64,000 bases of DNA from Phytoseiulus persimilis. Its lineage: Eukaryota; Arthropoda; Arachnida; Mesostigmata; Phytoseiidae. The translations under genes and the position numbers were made by a program. Below are positions 25,601 to 37,828 of the stretch, one piece after another. The stretch covers positions 34,472,001-34,536,000 of the forward strand of contig CM075101.1 in NCBI GenBank assembly GCA_037576195.1, read 5' to 3'. Under the pieces are notes generated by a model, which was given only the letters and a program-made list of their open reading frames with translations, was not told where the DNA came from and searched no databases. The stretch's first letter is position 1, and each line of letters opens with the position of its first letter.

Positions 25601-28600
25601 TACTCAGCCGCTGACTACACGGATGAATAATCCAATCACGTCCCCACCGTGTTACACATCCGTTTTTAGTTCGTATAAAAAAAACACGGCGACCAGAAAG
25701 ACACCGATAGGAGTGACATCAATAGCGAGTCCGACATCGGTAACTGTCAGCGCTGCTGGCGGGAGGCCTTCAAGATTAGCTCATGCTGGGGAACTTACAG
25801 GAACCAAGCTCGAAAAATTGAGATGATACCATTCCACAAAGCGAAAATATTAGAGGGCGACGATGCAGTCTCCCATCGGTTGCGGAACCCCAACCGACTA
25901 TCATCTCTGGAAGGACTCGGGGAATTATTTTTGAAAAGCTCCGAGGTAGTATAATTCGATTTCCACATTTCCGCTGCGATGTTAGACTTCTCAAGGAAGC
26001 TTGTTCGCCTCTGAGGGCGCTCACGGATAGAAACCCGGGAGCAGTTTCACATGTTTGCGCTTGATTCATTCCGTGCGCCGTCACCGCAAGCAAGCACCGA
26101 TATCATTGGACACTGGACCAGCACGGACCATGGACGGTAGACGCGCCAGCTGGAATATGAGGTTCCAAACAGCCGATGAGTAGACAACTCGAAAGTCAGC
26201 CAGGCTTGCCTAGTGGCTCACCACTGTCTGACTGAGGGACAGGAGGACGAACAGACGGACGGATGGACGGACGGACAGACGGTCTATCGATCGGGAAGGC
26301 AAGCAAGCTCCACATCCGGTCCGATCAGAGAAATCTCACTCCTGCTACCGCTGATGCCGACGGCATAGTTCTGCCGCTAGAGTGGATACCGGCGCCATGC
26401 CGCGCCACTCGTGACAGCCGTAAGTGATGCGAAGGTGGTGTCCGTCGTCAGAGCAAACATTTTAGCCACCGCCACCACGAAAAAAACTTTTCAAGCTAAT
26501 AGACGAAGGCTGCCGCTTATGTTAACGCCGAGAGAAGTGGCTTCAAGAAGAGCGGCCAATCTCAAAGGATTGAATATAGGTGACAGACAAACGGTAAACA
26601 GCTGTGGCTCCGACGGCGAGACCCAGAGACGGGATTCCGTCAAATCCAAGAGGAAACACGAATCCAAGGGCAGTGCGCCCAAAGGGAGAGGCGAGGAGGG
26701 GGTTACAGCCCTCTCCGAAATTCCGGTTGGTCCCATAGGAAATGAGCCCCCAGAATGTGTCACTGTGGAGAAGAAATTGCCCGAGCCCCCTTTTTGTCCC
26801 TCCGAAAAATCCTGAAAAGGCCCCCGGCGATAAATCCCATGTTCCGAGGCGAACGACAAGAAAAATTCTCCGAAATCCGACACCACGGATTTCCTATTTT
26901 CCCAGTCAAGGATTCCGCTCTATCTTGTTGATAGATATCTTTCTAAAAAAAGGTACCCGACGGCCCTCTTTTAAAAGGCAGTCATGCTGTTGTTGGAAAA
27001 AAAGCCAGTCCAAAGTCCTGAACCATAGCGACTCAAATGGATGAAACAAACGAACCTCGACGGTAATCCTGGGCGGTGAAACTTGAGGGTTCACCAGTCG
27101 CGATCCGCCACCGTTGCTGGTGTCTTGAACCGACCGGACCGGAGAGCCCTGTGGATAATCGTGGGAGTCGTGATAGTCGCTGTAGATGCTCTCAGGAGAG
27201 CCGTCGAGGCTGGCCACACCAGACACGTGGTTCGACAAAGCTGAATTCGTATTGGAAAAATGCAGATTGGTCAAATCAGGCAACGAGCCCGAGTGGGGGG
27301 AGTGACCGCTCAATCCGAGTGGCGGGGACAAGTGGACAGGACTCGGCGCTTGCGCAAACCCCATCGGGCCTCGCGGTCCTACTTCGGCAGAACGCGGCCG
27401 ACACGGCGTCTGGTCGAATTCGTACATGCCCAACTGCTGCATCACTTCGGATTGTGAACACGAGTTCACTGAAACAACAAGAGGATCAAGGTGAGAACGA
27501 CGATTTCGGAAACATCAAACATCTGCACGGAGCCGGCACTGCTCTAATCCTGTGATTCGCGCTAACTGAGAGAAAAACATCGGGAGCCCCTTCTGCAATC
27601 TCGCGTTGACATCTTTAATTGGATTAATTGCCGGACTTGTACGTACCCGTACTTCTCCGATGCGACGGCGAGCCCGCTTGTTGGAAGTTCTCTCTTGACG
27701 GACTCTGATTTATCGCAGAGTCTGAGTTTGTCCTCCGCCAGTTGGAGTCGTGGGGCGGCGACAGGTAGTTGGACGACGAGTACGGAGACACTTCATACTG
27801 TGATTGGAAAAAAACGGAAATCAGAAACCTGGGATTAGGGGACCAACACGCAGGACGCAGTGATCGTTCTTTGTCTCGGCTGATCATCTTCCTCCACTCC
27901 AAGGAGTGCCGATGATAAGCGTTTGCCGACTTGTGCTTCAGAGCACCTTCTTGCATTTTTTTTTTCTTTTTTTTTGGCTATGGTTGAGCTCTTAAAAGCT
28001 GCCCAAGCTGATAAGGGGATTAGGCAGGCCGCATGGACGCCAGCAGACAAACGATTCAACGAAAGCCGGAGAATCGCGTCCTGAGCACAGCACGTACCCT
28101 ATGGTGGGAGCCGGCCGTTGCCGCTCTCTGTCGGTGATGGCTTCTACCTCTAGAGGGGCTCACATCTCCCCTTTTCATGCTCTCCAAGTGGCTTAGAGCT
28201 CCCTGTAGGTCGATTTGGGAATCTTTTTGTGATGAGAGAGCTTGACCTGCCCCGGGGGAAGCCGCTGTCTGGTTGACGTTAGGCAACGATCCCCCCCGGA
28301 AAGCTCCCAGCGCCCGATCAGGAATGTTCAGGTGGCCTCCATCCGCCGCTGCAGCCGGTTTCGAAACCGCGGCTTTTCCTTCCTGTAACAGAAACGATAA
28401 TCCCTCACTTAGGAAACCTCAGAAACAAACTGACAAGGCAGTGCGAGTTGATTCTGAACGCAGTACGCTGACGTTGCATTGGATCCCAGCGAATCAATCC
28501 TCAACAATGTGCGTGTCACGCCGGAACAGCAACTGCTCCAGCAGAAGACGAAGAACTGTGTAATCGAATACAAACGAACGGTAGAAGAATCAGTGTTTCG

Positions 28601-31600
28601 ATTGATGCTGGAAAGATCTCCGAAAGCCCGCATTCGATGATGGAGTGATTGGATCAGCGATACCTTGGTAAGTGAGCTCGAACGAATTCAGTCGGAACTG
28701 AAAGAAGAAAGATTCGGCGGAGCCGTTCTCGCTGCCTTTCCGACGGCAAGATTCCGACAAGCTTTTGATTATCCTGAGCCTACGGACAGATCGTGAGTCG
28801 TGAGTACTGGATCGGAAGCGAATCGAAACGGAAGTTTCTATCCGAACCTCAAGAATACTGCCCATCTAGAAGCAAGATCAAGATAACACCAGCCGCAGAA
28901 GAACCAACCAAGACGTTCCCGATGGATATTGATCGCAGAAAGTGTTTCCTGTGAGTTCCCATCGGAGCCGCACGGAAATATCTGATTTTTCCGCCAAAGT
29001 CTTCATCGATCGAAATTTCAGGTTTTCAACCTTCTGCTCTTTCCTACGTTTCTCACTCTCTTGCCCCCTCCGTCACTTTCCCTCACAACGAAGCCAATGC
29101 CTCGTCGAATCTCTTTCCGAACGTTCAGAGACCGCTTTGGTCCCGACGAAGCATCGCACGAGAGAGATCTTCGACTCGATTTTGTTGATGTCCGATCGAT
29201 GTCATAAATATGTGCTACCTGTTAGATCGGTTCGATCTGACTGACTGGGTTGAGGGGATTAATGGCTCATTGCCTCGTTTTCGGTCTGCTCAACCAGTTC
29301 AGCGACATTTGTCCTTCCTTTTTTTTTTTGAATGAGCCGTCGTTTCCGTTGAGTTCGAAGCTTGTGCGACTTGGCAATGGTTTCCGCCGTCGGGTGATGC
29401 TCGGCCGCCCGACGGCCCAACAAACGTTTGGCTCGACGAATCACGACGGGCTTTTCCACGAACATGACGGCTTCCCGAGAATACGACGGATTCTCCGTAC
29501 GGTAGGAATATCACCGCCGTACCACGATAATCATGGCGCAAAACAGTCATTGAACCACTTGTGCTCGTAACGATGTTCTTCGAACGCGCAACGATCCGAG
29601 GAGCGACTTGGAATGAAGTCGGTCGACGAGTGCCGAGTGCCCGGGACTAGTGTAAGCTTAGTGTCGTCGGCATGAGGTTGGAGTCTGATATAGACAAGAT
29701 GCGGAGTGCATCATCCACTGGTGGCTCCCGCAAGCTTTTCTCGGGAGTGAGTAACAAGCGTGCAAGCGGTAATTATGTAACCAAGGCCAGCTACTCTCAA
29801 ACAGGCCTGGGATTATCGGAGATATGCGAGTCGAGGGCGCTGGGCTGCTCGTTCCTCGGAGCGCTAAACGCAATTGCTCCGATTACCCAATGGAGACGAT
29901 AAGCTGCCGAGATTCATAATAAGCACTCGACCACACAACAAAAACTCCCGGGAAAAAAGAAATACACCTTCACGGAAACACTCTGTTCCGATCTCTCAGA
30001 TCGTAGTTTCTGCATGGGACATAGCATCGAAGCAATCGATAGAATCGATCCGATCCACGAGGGACTACGCTATGGCGAGGTGCGAATCGCGACCAAGTCA
30101 AGAAGATCGCTTTGGTTCTTCTAACAAGCTGCGCTAAGCCTCAAGGATAGAACACTGCTGACAAATCCATTGGAGGCTACAGAGCACAACAGCACCTCTT
30201 GTCTTCGTTGCGTTGTTGTTCCAAAAGAGATATCAAACCGTGTCTCTGCGCAATACGGAGAAGAAAAGACGATTTGGCAAGCGCTGCCTCTCACCTCCTG
30301 CGTGAGGTTGGGTCTGCATCGTCGCTCGACACAAGCTCGCAAAGTCTCACCGCTTTCAAGCGCGTGCTCATGCACACGCGCGCCGCTTCCCTTGTCTGCT
30401 AAGCTCCGACGTTCTCTCTTCCACGAAAGGACTCCGTGGAGAATTTTCTGGGAACCTGAGAATCGTTCCCTCTACGCGCCTCTCACAGAGAGCGGTCATC
30501 TGCGTCTGTTCCCTGGAAACAGCGGCGAAGGTACACCTCTACCCCGCGGGACGACTCAGCGGACTCGAGAGGTTCTCGATCAATCCGCCGAAGAGATCTG
30601 TGATTTTTCAATATTGACATCTTCGAACGATCCATTTCCGCCTCCTTGATACCGTAAATAAACTTATACAGTCGATTTCCAGGTGAGCATCGACTAATCG
30701 TTCTCAAGATGGAATACGATATCATAGAACGAGTCTCCAGCATTACGAACAAGTCGTCCGAAGCCGGCTGGCCATGTAGTTCTGTCCGACCACTATCGCA
30801 GAGAGGGAAACCCTGGAAATTCCGGCGGAGACAGTTCCTGATCAACAACTGCTCCGATGACACGGCCACGGTCTGCGACGCACCCGTAAAGCGCACGCGA
30901 CCTTCTCTCGCGCATCGAATCCGCGTCGTGGTCCAGGATCCATGCGACGGAGTGGCGCTCAGGTCGCTCGTTTAGGACCCGGCTCGCTATTTGCGACGAT
31001 GGTGGCGGTGATGTTCGGTCGCAGTGGTCAAACACGCGTATGAACAGGAATACAGAGAACTCCAAGTCCCTTCACTCGAGCCGCGGAGGCGCGGGGAGGG
31101 CCACGGAGCCGAGCCCATTCTCGGAACTTCGCGCTACAGCACACTCGAGCACGCAGCAAGCAAGCGAGCCACTTCTCAATGGAGATTAATGACAGAACAG
31201 CGATGCGAGATACCCCCCTCCCAGTCTGACGGCCAGCTACAGCGGCGCTGAGATAAAAGCAGAGCATTCCATTTCCACGCGATCCTGCCTCGGGTTGCGA
31301 CATGAGGATAGATCCTGGAGCATGCATTCACAGCGCTCATAAATGTAGTCATCTCACCCTGTCACGGGCCGCTGTCCTGACGCAGACGGATTCGCAAATC
31401 TTACAATAAGCGTTTTTTAAGAGCCGCTGCGATCGTCGAGACGAGGTTTCTCAAAATGAAACTCTGTGACAGCCTCGGACAACGCCATCGCTCTTGAATG
31501 GTGGGGAGGACAGATTCGGCGGCGGATCATCAATCAAAAGTCTGTTCTCCCTCCTCCGGACCTCTGTATGGAGCGGAAATGGAAAAAATCATACGTTCCG

Positions 31601-34600
31601 GGATCGAGTGCAACAAGAGAAGGTATCACCCACCACTTGCTGGGATTTTGAGATAGGAAAGAAATATTGGTGAGCCGACCGCAATACGCCGCAGGTGCAG
31701 AAACGAAGACAACGACGTTAACTACAGCATCAGGATCTCAGACAAAGACCTCGTGCTCCCTCACCACCGTTGGAGGCTCTCCGCAGTTCCGGATCCCTCC
31801 AGAATTCGATTGCCAGTGGAGATTCTGACTCCTACTGCAGGTCTGAGAGCGAAAGCATTCGCGACCTCTTAGAACTCAAAACCTTCACCCAAACGCGACT
31901 CGTCCACGTTAGACCTTGCGATAAATGGTGCGCGGTTGGTTCGACGGCGATAACGAAACCGAACAGCACGAGTCGCGCGTACAGTGCTCATGTAAGCCAC
32001 CGCCGCCACGATTGATGTTCTCAGTGATGCCGATGATGGCATAACCGCGACATGGATTTTAATCCGATCGTTGAAGCTTGCCCCAGTATTTCTTAGAACT
32101 CTGATGTGAGCTTCCCACGACCGTCGCCGCGGCAGGCAGTCCTCTAACGCAGGAGCCACCGTGATCTGAGGTACGAGGCATAGCAAACAGCACTCGCATC
32201 CGGGTTTGCAACAGCGACCTGCACCAACATTTCACCCCCCGTGAAGCTTTCGTTGCGCAACGAGGATGGAGAGCGTGCTCTTAGAACAGTTGGTCGAGCA
32301 GCGTTGTCGTTGGCCTCACAGGAGATCCTCAGAGCAATATCGAAGCGATGGAATGAGCTTCCGTTCCAGAACTACGATTGTAGGTCCCGCTGCCAAGTTT
32401 CGGACTTTCCCAATGTGTCAAATACCCGCCGAAAGTATGACGCTCACGATTTCTGTTCATCGGCAACTTGAGATGTTGGTGTTCCATCCGAATGAATGCG
32501 AATCGGCCCAATCCAATCACTGGGTCCGAGTCCTACAGACGTTCCTACGGAATGGCAGACTTGAAGCATACTGGAGAAAAGCGCTACGCAGGTGATTTCA
32601 TCCACGCCAGACTTCGAACGAGCTGGTGGCTCCCAAATAGGCAGCTCCGTCGAGAACCCGAGCGTGGCAGAGTCGGATCGGGCGGCTGGTCAGTTCCGTA
32701 GTAGAACAGAACTCGCACTGACTCGAACAATATTGACCGACAGGTGGCAGTTCCTCTGGAGCCTTGAGAATTTTTACGCGACAATTTTCGATAGTTCATC
32801 GATCACCACAAATTGATGCTCCTATGGTTCGGCAATGCAACTCGAGCGCAACGGACCTCTTTCGTGGTTGGATTGAGGGGCTGTTGAGCGGATGAATTTT
32901 GAACGGTTCCGTTTTTTTAGGAAGTTTCCATGGCAGCATTAAAAGCGACGCGCTGTGACGCGTTTATCACGAGAAAAATATACAGATATATCTGGGAGAT
33001 GATCAGATGTGACAGTGACGACGGCGTACGGAGCGCATGGACTTCGTAACTACGTAATGGCCAGAACGCTCTTGTCAAGTTCAAGAACAGAGGATGCGCG
33101 CGAGCAAACTATAGGTATGAAAACTATCGCGCGATTGTAGTTTTTCGGAAGTGATTCTGTTCAACCATCCGGCGCCGCGAATGAGGTGGGCCGATAAGCA
33201 CTTCCGAGAGCTTCGTTGTATCTTCTGAAGAAATTCTTGTCGTAGTTTTTGACACCGTCCCGTCCTGCTCAAAGAGCATCAATTCGAACGAGCTCCCGCA
33301 AGGACCCAATGCACTTCGACGACCGTCGACAAGCACATCGTTGACGCTCGAGAGCTGATTGCGTCCGCGAATTTTTTCCATTGTTCCGTTTTCCCCGATA
33401 ACCATGCTCGACTGTTGCATTCATCGAATCATCTCCTCAAAGATAAAATCATCGTCCGGTTCCGATGAGTGAACGCACCAACAGAAAATGTTATGACTCC
33501 GAGTCCATCCAAGCGACGATTGAGCATTCGCTTCGTTCGCGACGCGGAGGTTTTGATCGTGTTATGAAGGAGCAGCTTGTTTTCCTGCGAGGAAAAGTGG
33601 CTCCAGTCGAACCATGGGGTGGATCCGATGGACCTGGTTTCGAAACGCAGTTCGAGCACTCCGTCTCATTGACTGAATGCAAGAACTTTGAAGAAAAACT
33701 GCTCCTGATCAACGGGTTGGTCCATTGCTGGCTCGATCGGTCGTTTGATTTGATCAGGGAGCCATTATTGAAGTCATTAATTTTTCTCGCAGATTTCGCC
33801 ACAGCCTCCCTCATTTGCATCGAATTAAGGATGGCGACGACGACGACGACCACCACGCAGTGCACTTCACCTGCACGCTTCGAGAGCTTCGCACCGTTCG
33901 TACCTGGCTTAAATCTTACGTCCCCATTCTCTCCTCTGGAAGGTTCGAGCGCGGTTCAGGACCGATTTTCCCTCGCGCTTACCGAACGCACCACTGTGGG
34001 GTCAGCAGCACAGCAAGGTGAAGGATCGCGAGCGACGGAAAGCGACAGCAAGCAACTTAAGGAGATGCGGAAGGAAGCAAGGTAAATGGATGAAAAATGA
34101 GCCAACACGGCAGGCATCTATCTGCAGAGAGTTTCATCCCGCCTGGGAGTCGTTCGAACATTCAAGACCAGATCGATTCGAATGGATCAAGTTCCACTAT
34201 AGGTTCCAAGACGACCAGAATCTGGATTCTGACGTCTTCGAGTCAGCTTTGCTCATGATTTTGTTGTTTATGAACATGATGATGATGTCCGTCTATGAGC
34301 AACATTTTCGGTTCGTCTGGCAATTCAGAAACACGGGCCACTTCATCAGCCAGTGAGAGGAAGTCAAACAAGATTCTCAAGGTCACGCTGCAGAAATCAA
34401 GCACTCCGTCAGGCAGCCAGACCGGCGAGGAAGCGGGCAAACAGGAGGCGAGTGTTGGCATCAACGGTCGCTACCGCGGAGAATTGCTATCAATGCTCCA
34501 GAAGCATTCTTGTCGCCTTCACTGCTCGGAGGCGATCAGCCGTCGACGCTCCTCCGATTGTCTAATTGCACTTTCACTCCCGAACTTCGATTGACACAAA

Positions 34601-35758
34601 CATCACAGATCGGTTTGGCGTATCAAGCTGCACTGATCGACAAGAAGCCACATAGTGTATTGACTACGGATATGGGGCCAGTCGAAATTCCCCACGAACG
34701 ACGACGGCGGAGTCAACCTCATTGAAGCAAAGATGGGTACTGCTTGAAGGCATCTCCATATAGTCTCCGTGACAGGTCGTGGGCCAATCGAGAGCACTGT
34801 AACGTTTATTGAGAACTTGGACTGTCACTCGAGCGAATCCGCCTGGGAGTTTGCGGGTGACCGTTTCCTCCGGGTCTTATCCAAGAGAAACACACATGGA
34901 ACCACATCATGGAAGCAACAGCGTGGCGCGGAGCGATCCTCGTTTCCACGCTGACAAACCGCCACTGTGCGATGGAAGAATGGGTCGGCCAAAGGAAATG
35001 AATTCCTGGTGGTTGAACGAATGGTCTTCGGCTGGATAGCGAAGAGATCCCACTCCTACCGACGAACAGGTAGCTCACGATCAAATGCACCAGATTCACT
35101 TTCTCCCTGACCAGAAAGCGGCCAAACAGGCTCACAGATTTCAGTGGCTGGCAGGCACAGAGATTCTTAGTTGCCTGGCAGTAAGGCACTTGAACGGGCA
35201 GACGGGCACGCACGCAGGCCAACCTCGAGTGGGCCGACCAACAACAAGTCGCCCCAGTGGCCGCAACAGGACTGAGAACGGACGGTAACAAGACATACAG
35301 GCAGGCCAACAGAACGAAAGACAGGCAGGATAGTTGGCTGCCCAGTCAGCCAGCCATATGACTGACGAGGGTGCCGACGGTTTCTCGGACAGGTGGTCCC
35401 TGTCCGCCCGGGAGGAACTTGAGCTCCTCATTCGCTTCGCGTGGCTGTCGTTGCCCTCGACGTCGCTCTGCGTGCTGTGGCTAGTTCTGATTGATCTTTC
35501 TGCTTTTGACTGATTTACTGATGACTGGCGCCCTTGTTTGTGTCGTGCTGGTGCTCATATTATTGGTGGTGGTGGCAGTCGCGGCGGCGAACGACCAGCT
35601 GATCCGTGCCTGGCCCGCCGCGCCTGCGGTGCACAAGACGTACTCACCCTTGTAGCGCATACTTCGCGCATAATCTGCTCAAAGGCGGCCGTTTCCTCGA
35701 GCTGCTTCTGAGTGTGAAGAGCGATCTTTTCGCTGAATTTCCTCGGGTTGGCCGCCAT
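22629..35758 (-). CDS. Crtc: CREB-regulated transcription coactivator, 8 coding exons
   Basis: cAMP- and calcium-responsive coactivator that shuttles to the nucleus when dephosphorylated and binds CREB. Exons in transcript order: 35758-35648, 28382-28098, 27797-27647, 27468-27056, 24981-24778, 24081-24022, 23483-23141, 22942-22629. All phases agree, giving 626 residues. N-terminal CREB-binding domain: [19 protein letters not shown] then FEQIMREV. Next come [10 protein letters not shown], the SIK/AMPK phosphosite region [25 protein letters not shown] and the C-terminal [11 protein letters not shown]. The C-terminus is a Ser/Pro-rich, acidic transactivation region ending GGAQGFTS. The first intron is 7.3 kb. 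The coiled-coil segment that usually follows the first exon's residues is short or missing here, so one small exon may have been overlooked in that intron. Confidence 0.94.
25504..25521 (+). repeat. Tetranucleotide CTGC tract
   Basis: About four CTGC units followed by imperfect CTGT/GTCC units to about 25546, inside CRTC intron 4. Confidence 0.8.
26245..26292 (+). repeat. Tetranucleotide GGAC/AGAC tract
   Basis: Imperfect GGAC, GGAT and AGAC units in the same CRTC intron. Its reverse complement (GTCC/GTCT) resembles the tract near 25504-25546, so the two are roughly in inverted orientation about 0.7 kb apart. Confidence 0.75.
28383..35647. other. CRTC first coding intron, 7.3 kb
   Basis: Far larger than any other intron in the window and therefore a likely home for regulatory sequence or nested genes. 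No recognised coding exon. It holds a T-rich run near 29318-29330, several CA- and GA-rich patches, CAGG/CTGG-type tetranucleotide patches around 35.1-35.35 kb, and one long plus-strand open frame listed separately. Confidence 0.5.
33465..34085 (+). CDS. Candidate 206-residue unidentified ORF inside the CRTC intron
   Basis: Longest open frame in the window that is neither part of a recognised gene nor antisense to one. It starts [11 protein letters not shown] and has a mixed N-terminal half with [20 protein letters not shown] hydrophobic patch ([20 protein letters not shown]) follows, then a seven-Thr run from an ACG/ACC repeat, a Ser/Pro-rich stretch and a basic C-terminus ([11 protein letters not shown]). 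No family recognised. It lies antisense to CRTC. It could be a nested gene, or chance, since the Thr run is a repeat tract and another 124-codon frame overlaps it on the other strand. Confidence 0.15.
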   Translation: MSERTNRKCYDSESIQATIEHSLRSRRGGFDRVMKEQLVFLRGKVAPVEPWGGSDGPGFETQFEHSVSLTECKNFEEKLLLINGLVHCWLDRSFDLIREPLLKSLIFLADFATASLICIELRMATTTTTTTQCTSPARFESFAPFVPGLNLTSPFSPLEGSSAVQDRFSLALTERTTVGSAAQQGEGSRATESDSKQLKEMRKEAR

Positions 35759-37828
35759 CTTCGCTCTCCACTGTCTTCCTGCTGCTGCTGCCTCTGCGGC
35801 TGCTGCCTCTTCAGATTTGCGTCTTATGGAACTTGATCTGAATGCTGAGAAACGCTCAATGCGGAACTCTGATTACGACGACACATACTCGAAACGCCAC
35901 CACACGACTCAATGCATTCCGCTCACCGAGTTCACTACGGCGCTCACCACACGGGCATTGCTACTGCTGCTGCCGCTGCTACTACTAGACACACACTAAG
36001 GACTCGCCACAATCTCGCCGCAGTGGAGATATTTTTTTCCTCACAATCTCCTCCGATGGGTCGCGAGTTTTGATCTGTAGATAGCCGTGTGGAATTTGAT
36101 CTAATGAGCAGAGAACCTGGGCTGAAATCCCTCGGAGAAAGCCCTGAAATATGAAAACAGATTTCCAGGAAAGCGAGCCCGCGATCTTTCAAAGTAGACT
36201 GCGGAGTTTTCCCGCGCACTATTTCTCCACGGCTGAGGACTGTTTTTTCGGGACTTATGCGAAAGGAGAACGGCATTCAAGATGTTCGTATCGTGTTTCA
36301 AGAACCTGAGCGAGGAATAGCGGCCGACTTCCCCGGAAAAGTCGTCAGTATTCGAGGTTTGCTGCAAGTTCATGTCATTTCGTCCTCCTTGAGCAAATCA
36401 CATGCCAAACCTCATCTCTATCGATCGGATGGCCGGCGAGGTGCTTTTGAGGAGCAGTTGAAGGTCTCCGTACGGATTGGTAGCCGTTCCTCGTTGGGAA
36501 AATTCCTCTCCGTATCGCTCCGCCATTTTTCAAATTGGGCGCCTCTCCGGTCGTTGCACGGGTCTCGTTGGTGTTGCGAGCAAGGCGGAGCGATTCATTG
36601 TGAGGTTGCTGCTGCTATCTTGCCCCTTGTTTTCTGGTGGCTGTGTATTGGCTGGAAAAAGAATAGCCTCGAACGTTTTCCGTGATTTTTGAAGTTTCAC
36701 ACGGATCAACCAGAGACGAAGCTTCAACCAGAACGGACACGGGGGCTCAAAGACGCCTCGGCAAGCATACCGGTAGCCGGGCTCCTTGAGTGCCATGGCG
36801 TTGGTATGTTAACGACATCGCAAAATCCTTGCAATTCAGGAGGAAACGATCGATTCTATTCCCTGTGGGTGGCGCGGACGTTCAGTAGTGTTCTGAGCGA
36901 ATTTATCCGAAGGAACACTCCCCACGTGGCTGTTACACTCCGCGAAAATCCGCTCCTTGACCGTAGTCTGAGTCGGAAAAACGAGTTTTTTTCACGAAAA
37001 TCCGACTCTATCTTGCATCCCTGACTGTATGCAATATTCGTCAATATGATTTTACGGCTGAAACAGTGTTTTACCCGACGTGGCACTTCGGGATCTTCGC
37101 GATTTTCCCCTAGTTTCAACTCATCCAGATGCTCTCGCGATGCAAAGCTCATCCGCGATCGAAAAACCGTGAAATTTTACCCTGATGCGCATCCCGTAAC
37201 TTCAGTTCGACTCCGGCGTATTTTAGGCTTAATATCGCCTCCAACTTTGTCCTTGAAAATTTCCCCAATGAGCAGCTCTCACTGATTGTTTTTGGGCAGT
37301 TCTGACAACCCCCATCATTATCAGCTGATTTTAGAGTATCATGGAATGATTAACGGTACTTGAAGTTGTGTCGCACTTTGACCTCTGACAAGGTTGGGAC
37401 GAGTTCTTTACTCGAAGTGTCTTCCTTCAAATGTATGTCACAGTGCGCTGAGGCGAATTTCGAGCGTCTTTCGGAGCCAGAAGGAGAACGTTCGCTGCGT
37501 TCGATCTCGAAATGCTCTCAAAACACTGCTGGTCATGTTCCGGACTAATCGGTGGCATGTAGAATCGGGAATCAAAAACCCTGAGCGTTATGTTTTGGCA
37601 GACCACGTGCGTTTGTTTTCACTACCCCGGTTCCATGTGGTTTGGTAGCGCTCCCGCTCGATAACGGTCATTGCAGTGCCACCTCCGCATCGCCACACCG
37701 TCCCAGCTCATCTTTGACACCTCAGGTCTCTCAAGACCAATTTCAATGTCCAACCAAGCCTCCGAGATCTTTGTTGATGCCATCCCAGACTCACAATTCG
37801 CTGAGTGCAGTTTTTTCCGTTTCAGCAG
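35759..37828. other. Divergent CRTC/CHD1 intergenic region, with the missing CHD1 5' exon
   Basis: CRTC starts leftward at 35758 and CHD1 runs rightward from at least 37829. GCTGCTGC-type runs occur at 35760-35800 and 35960-35990. A 142-codon plus-strand frame at 36257-36685 has no known motif. The CHD1 start codon and first exon should lie here. A good acceptor (TTTTTTCCGTTTCAG, ending at 37825, alternatively CAG ending at 37828) marks the next exon. Confidence 0.4.
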
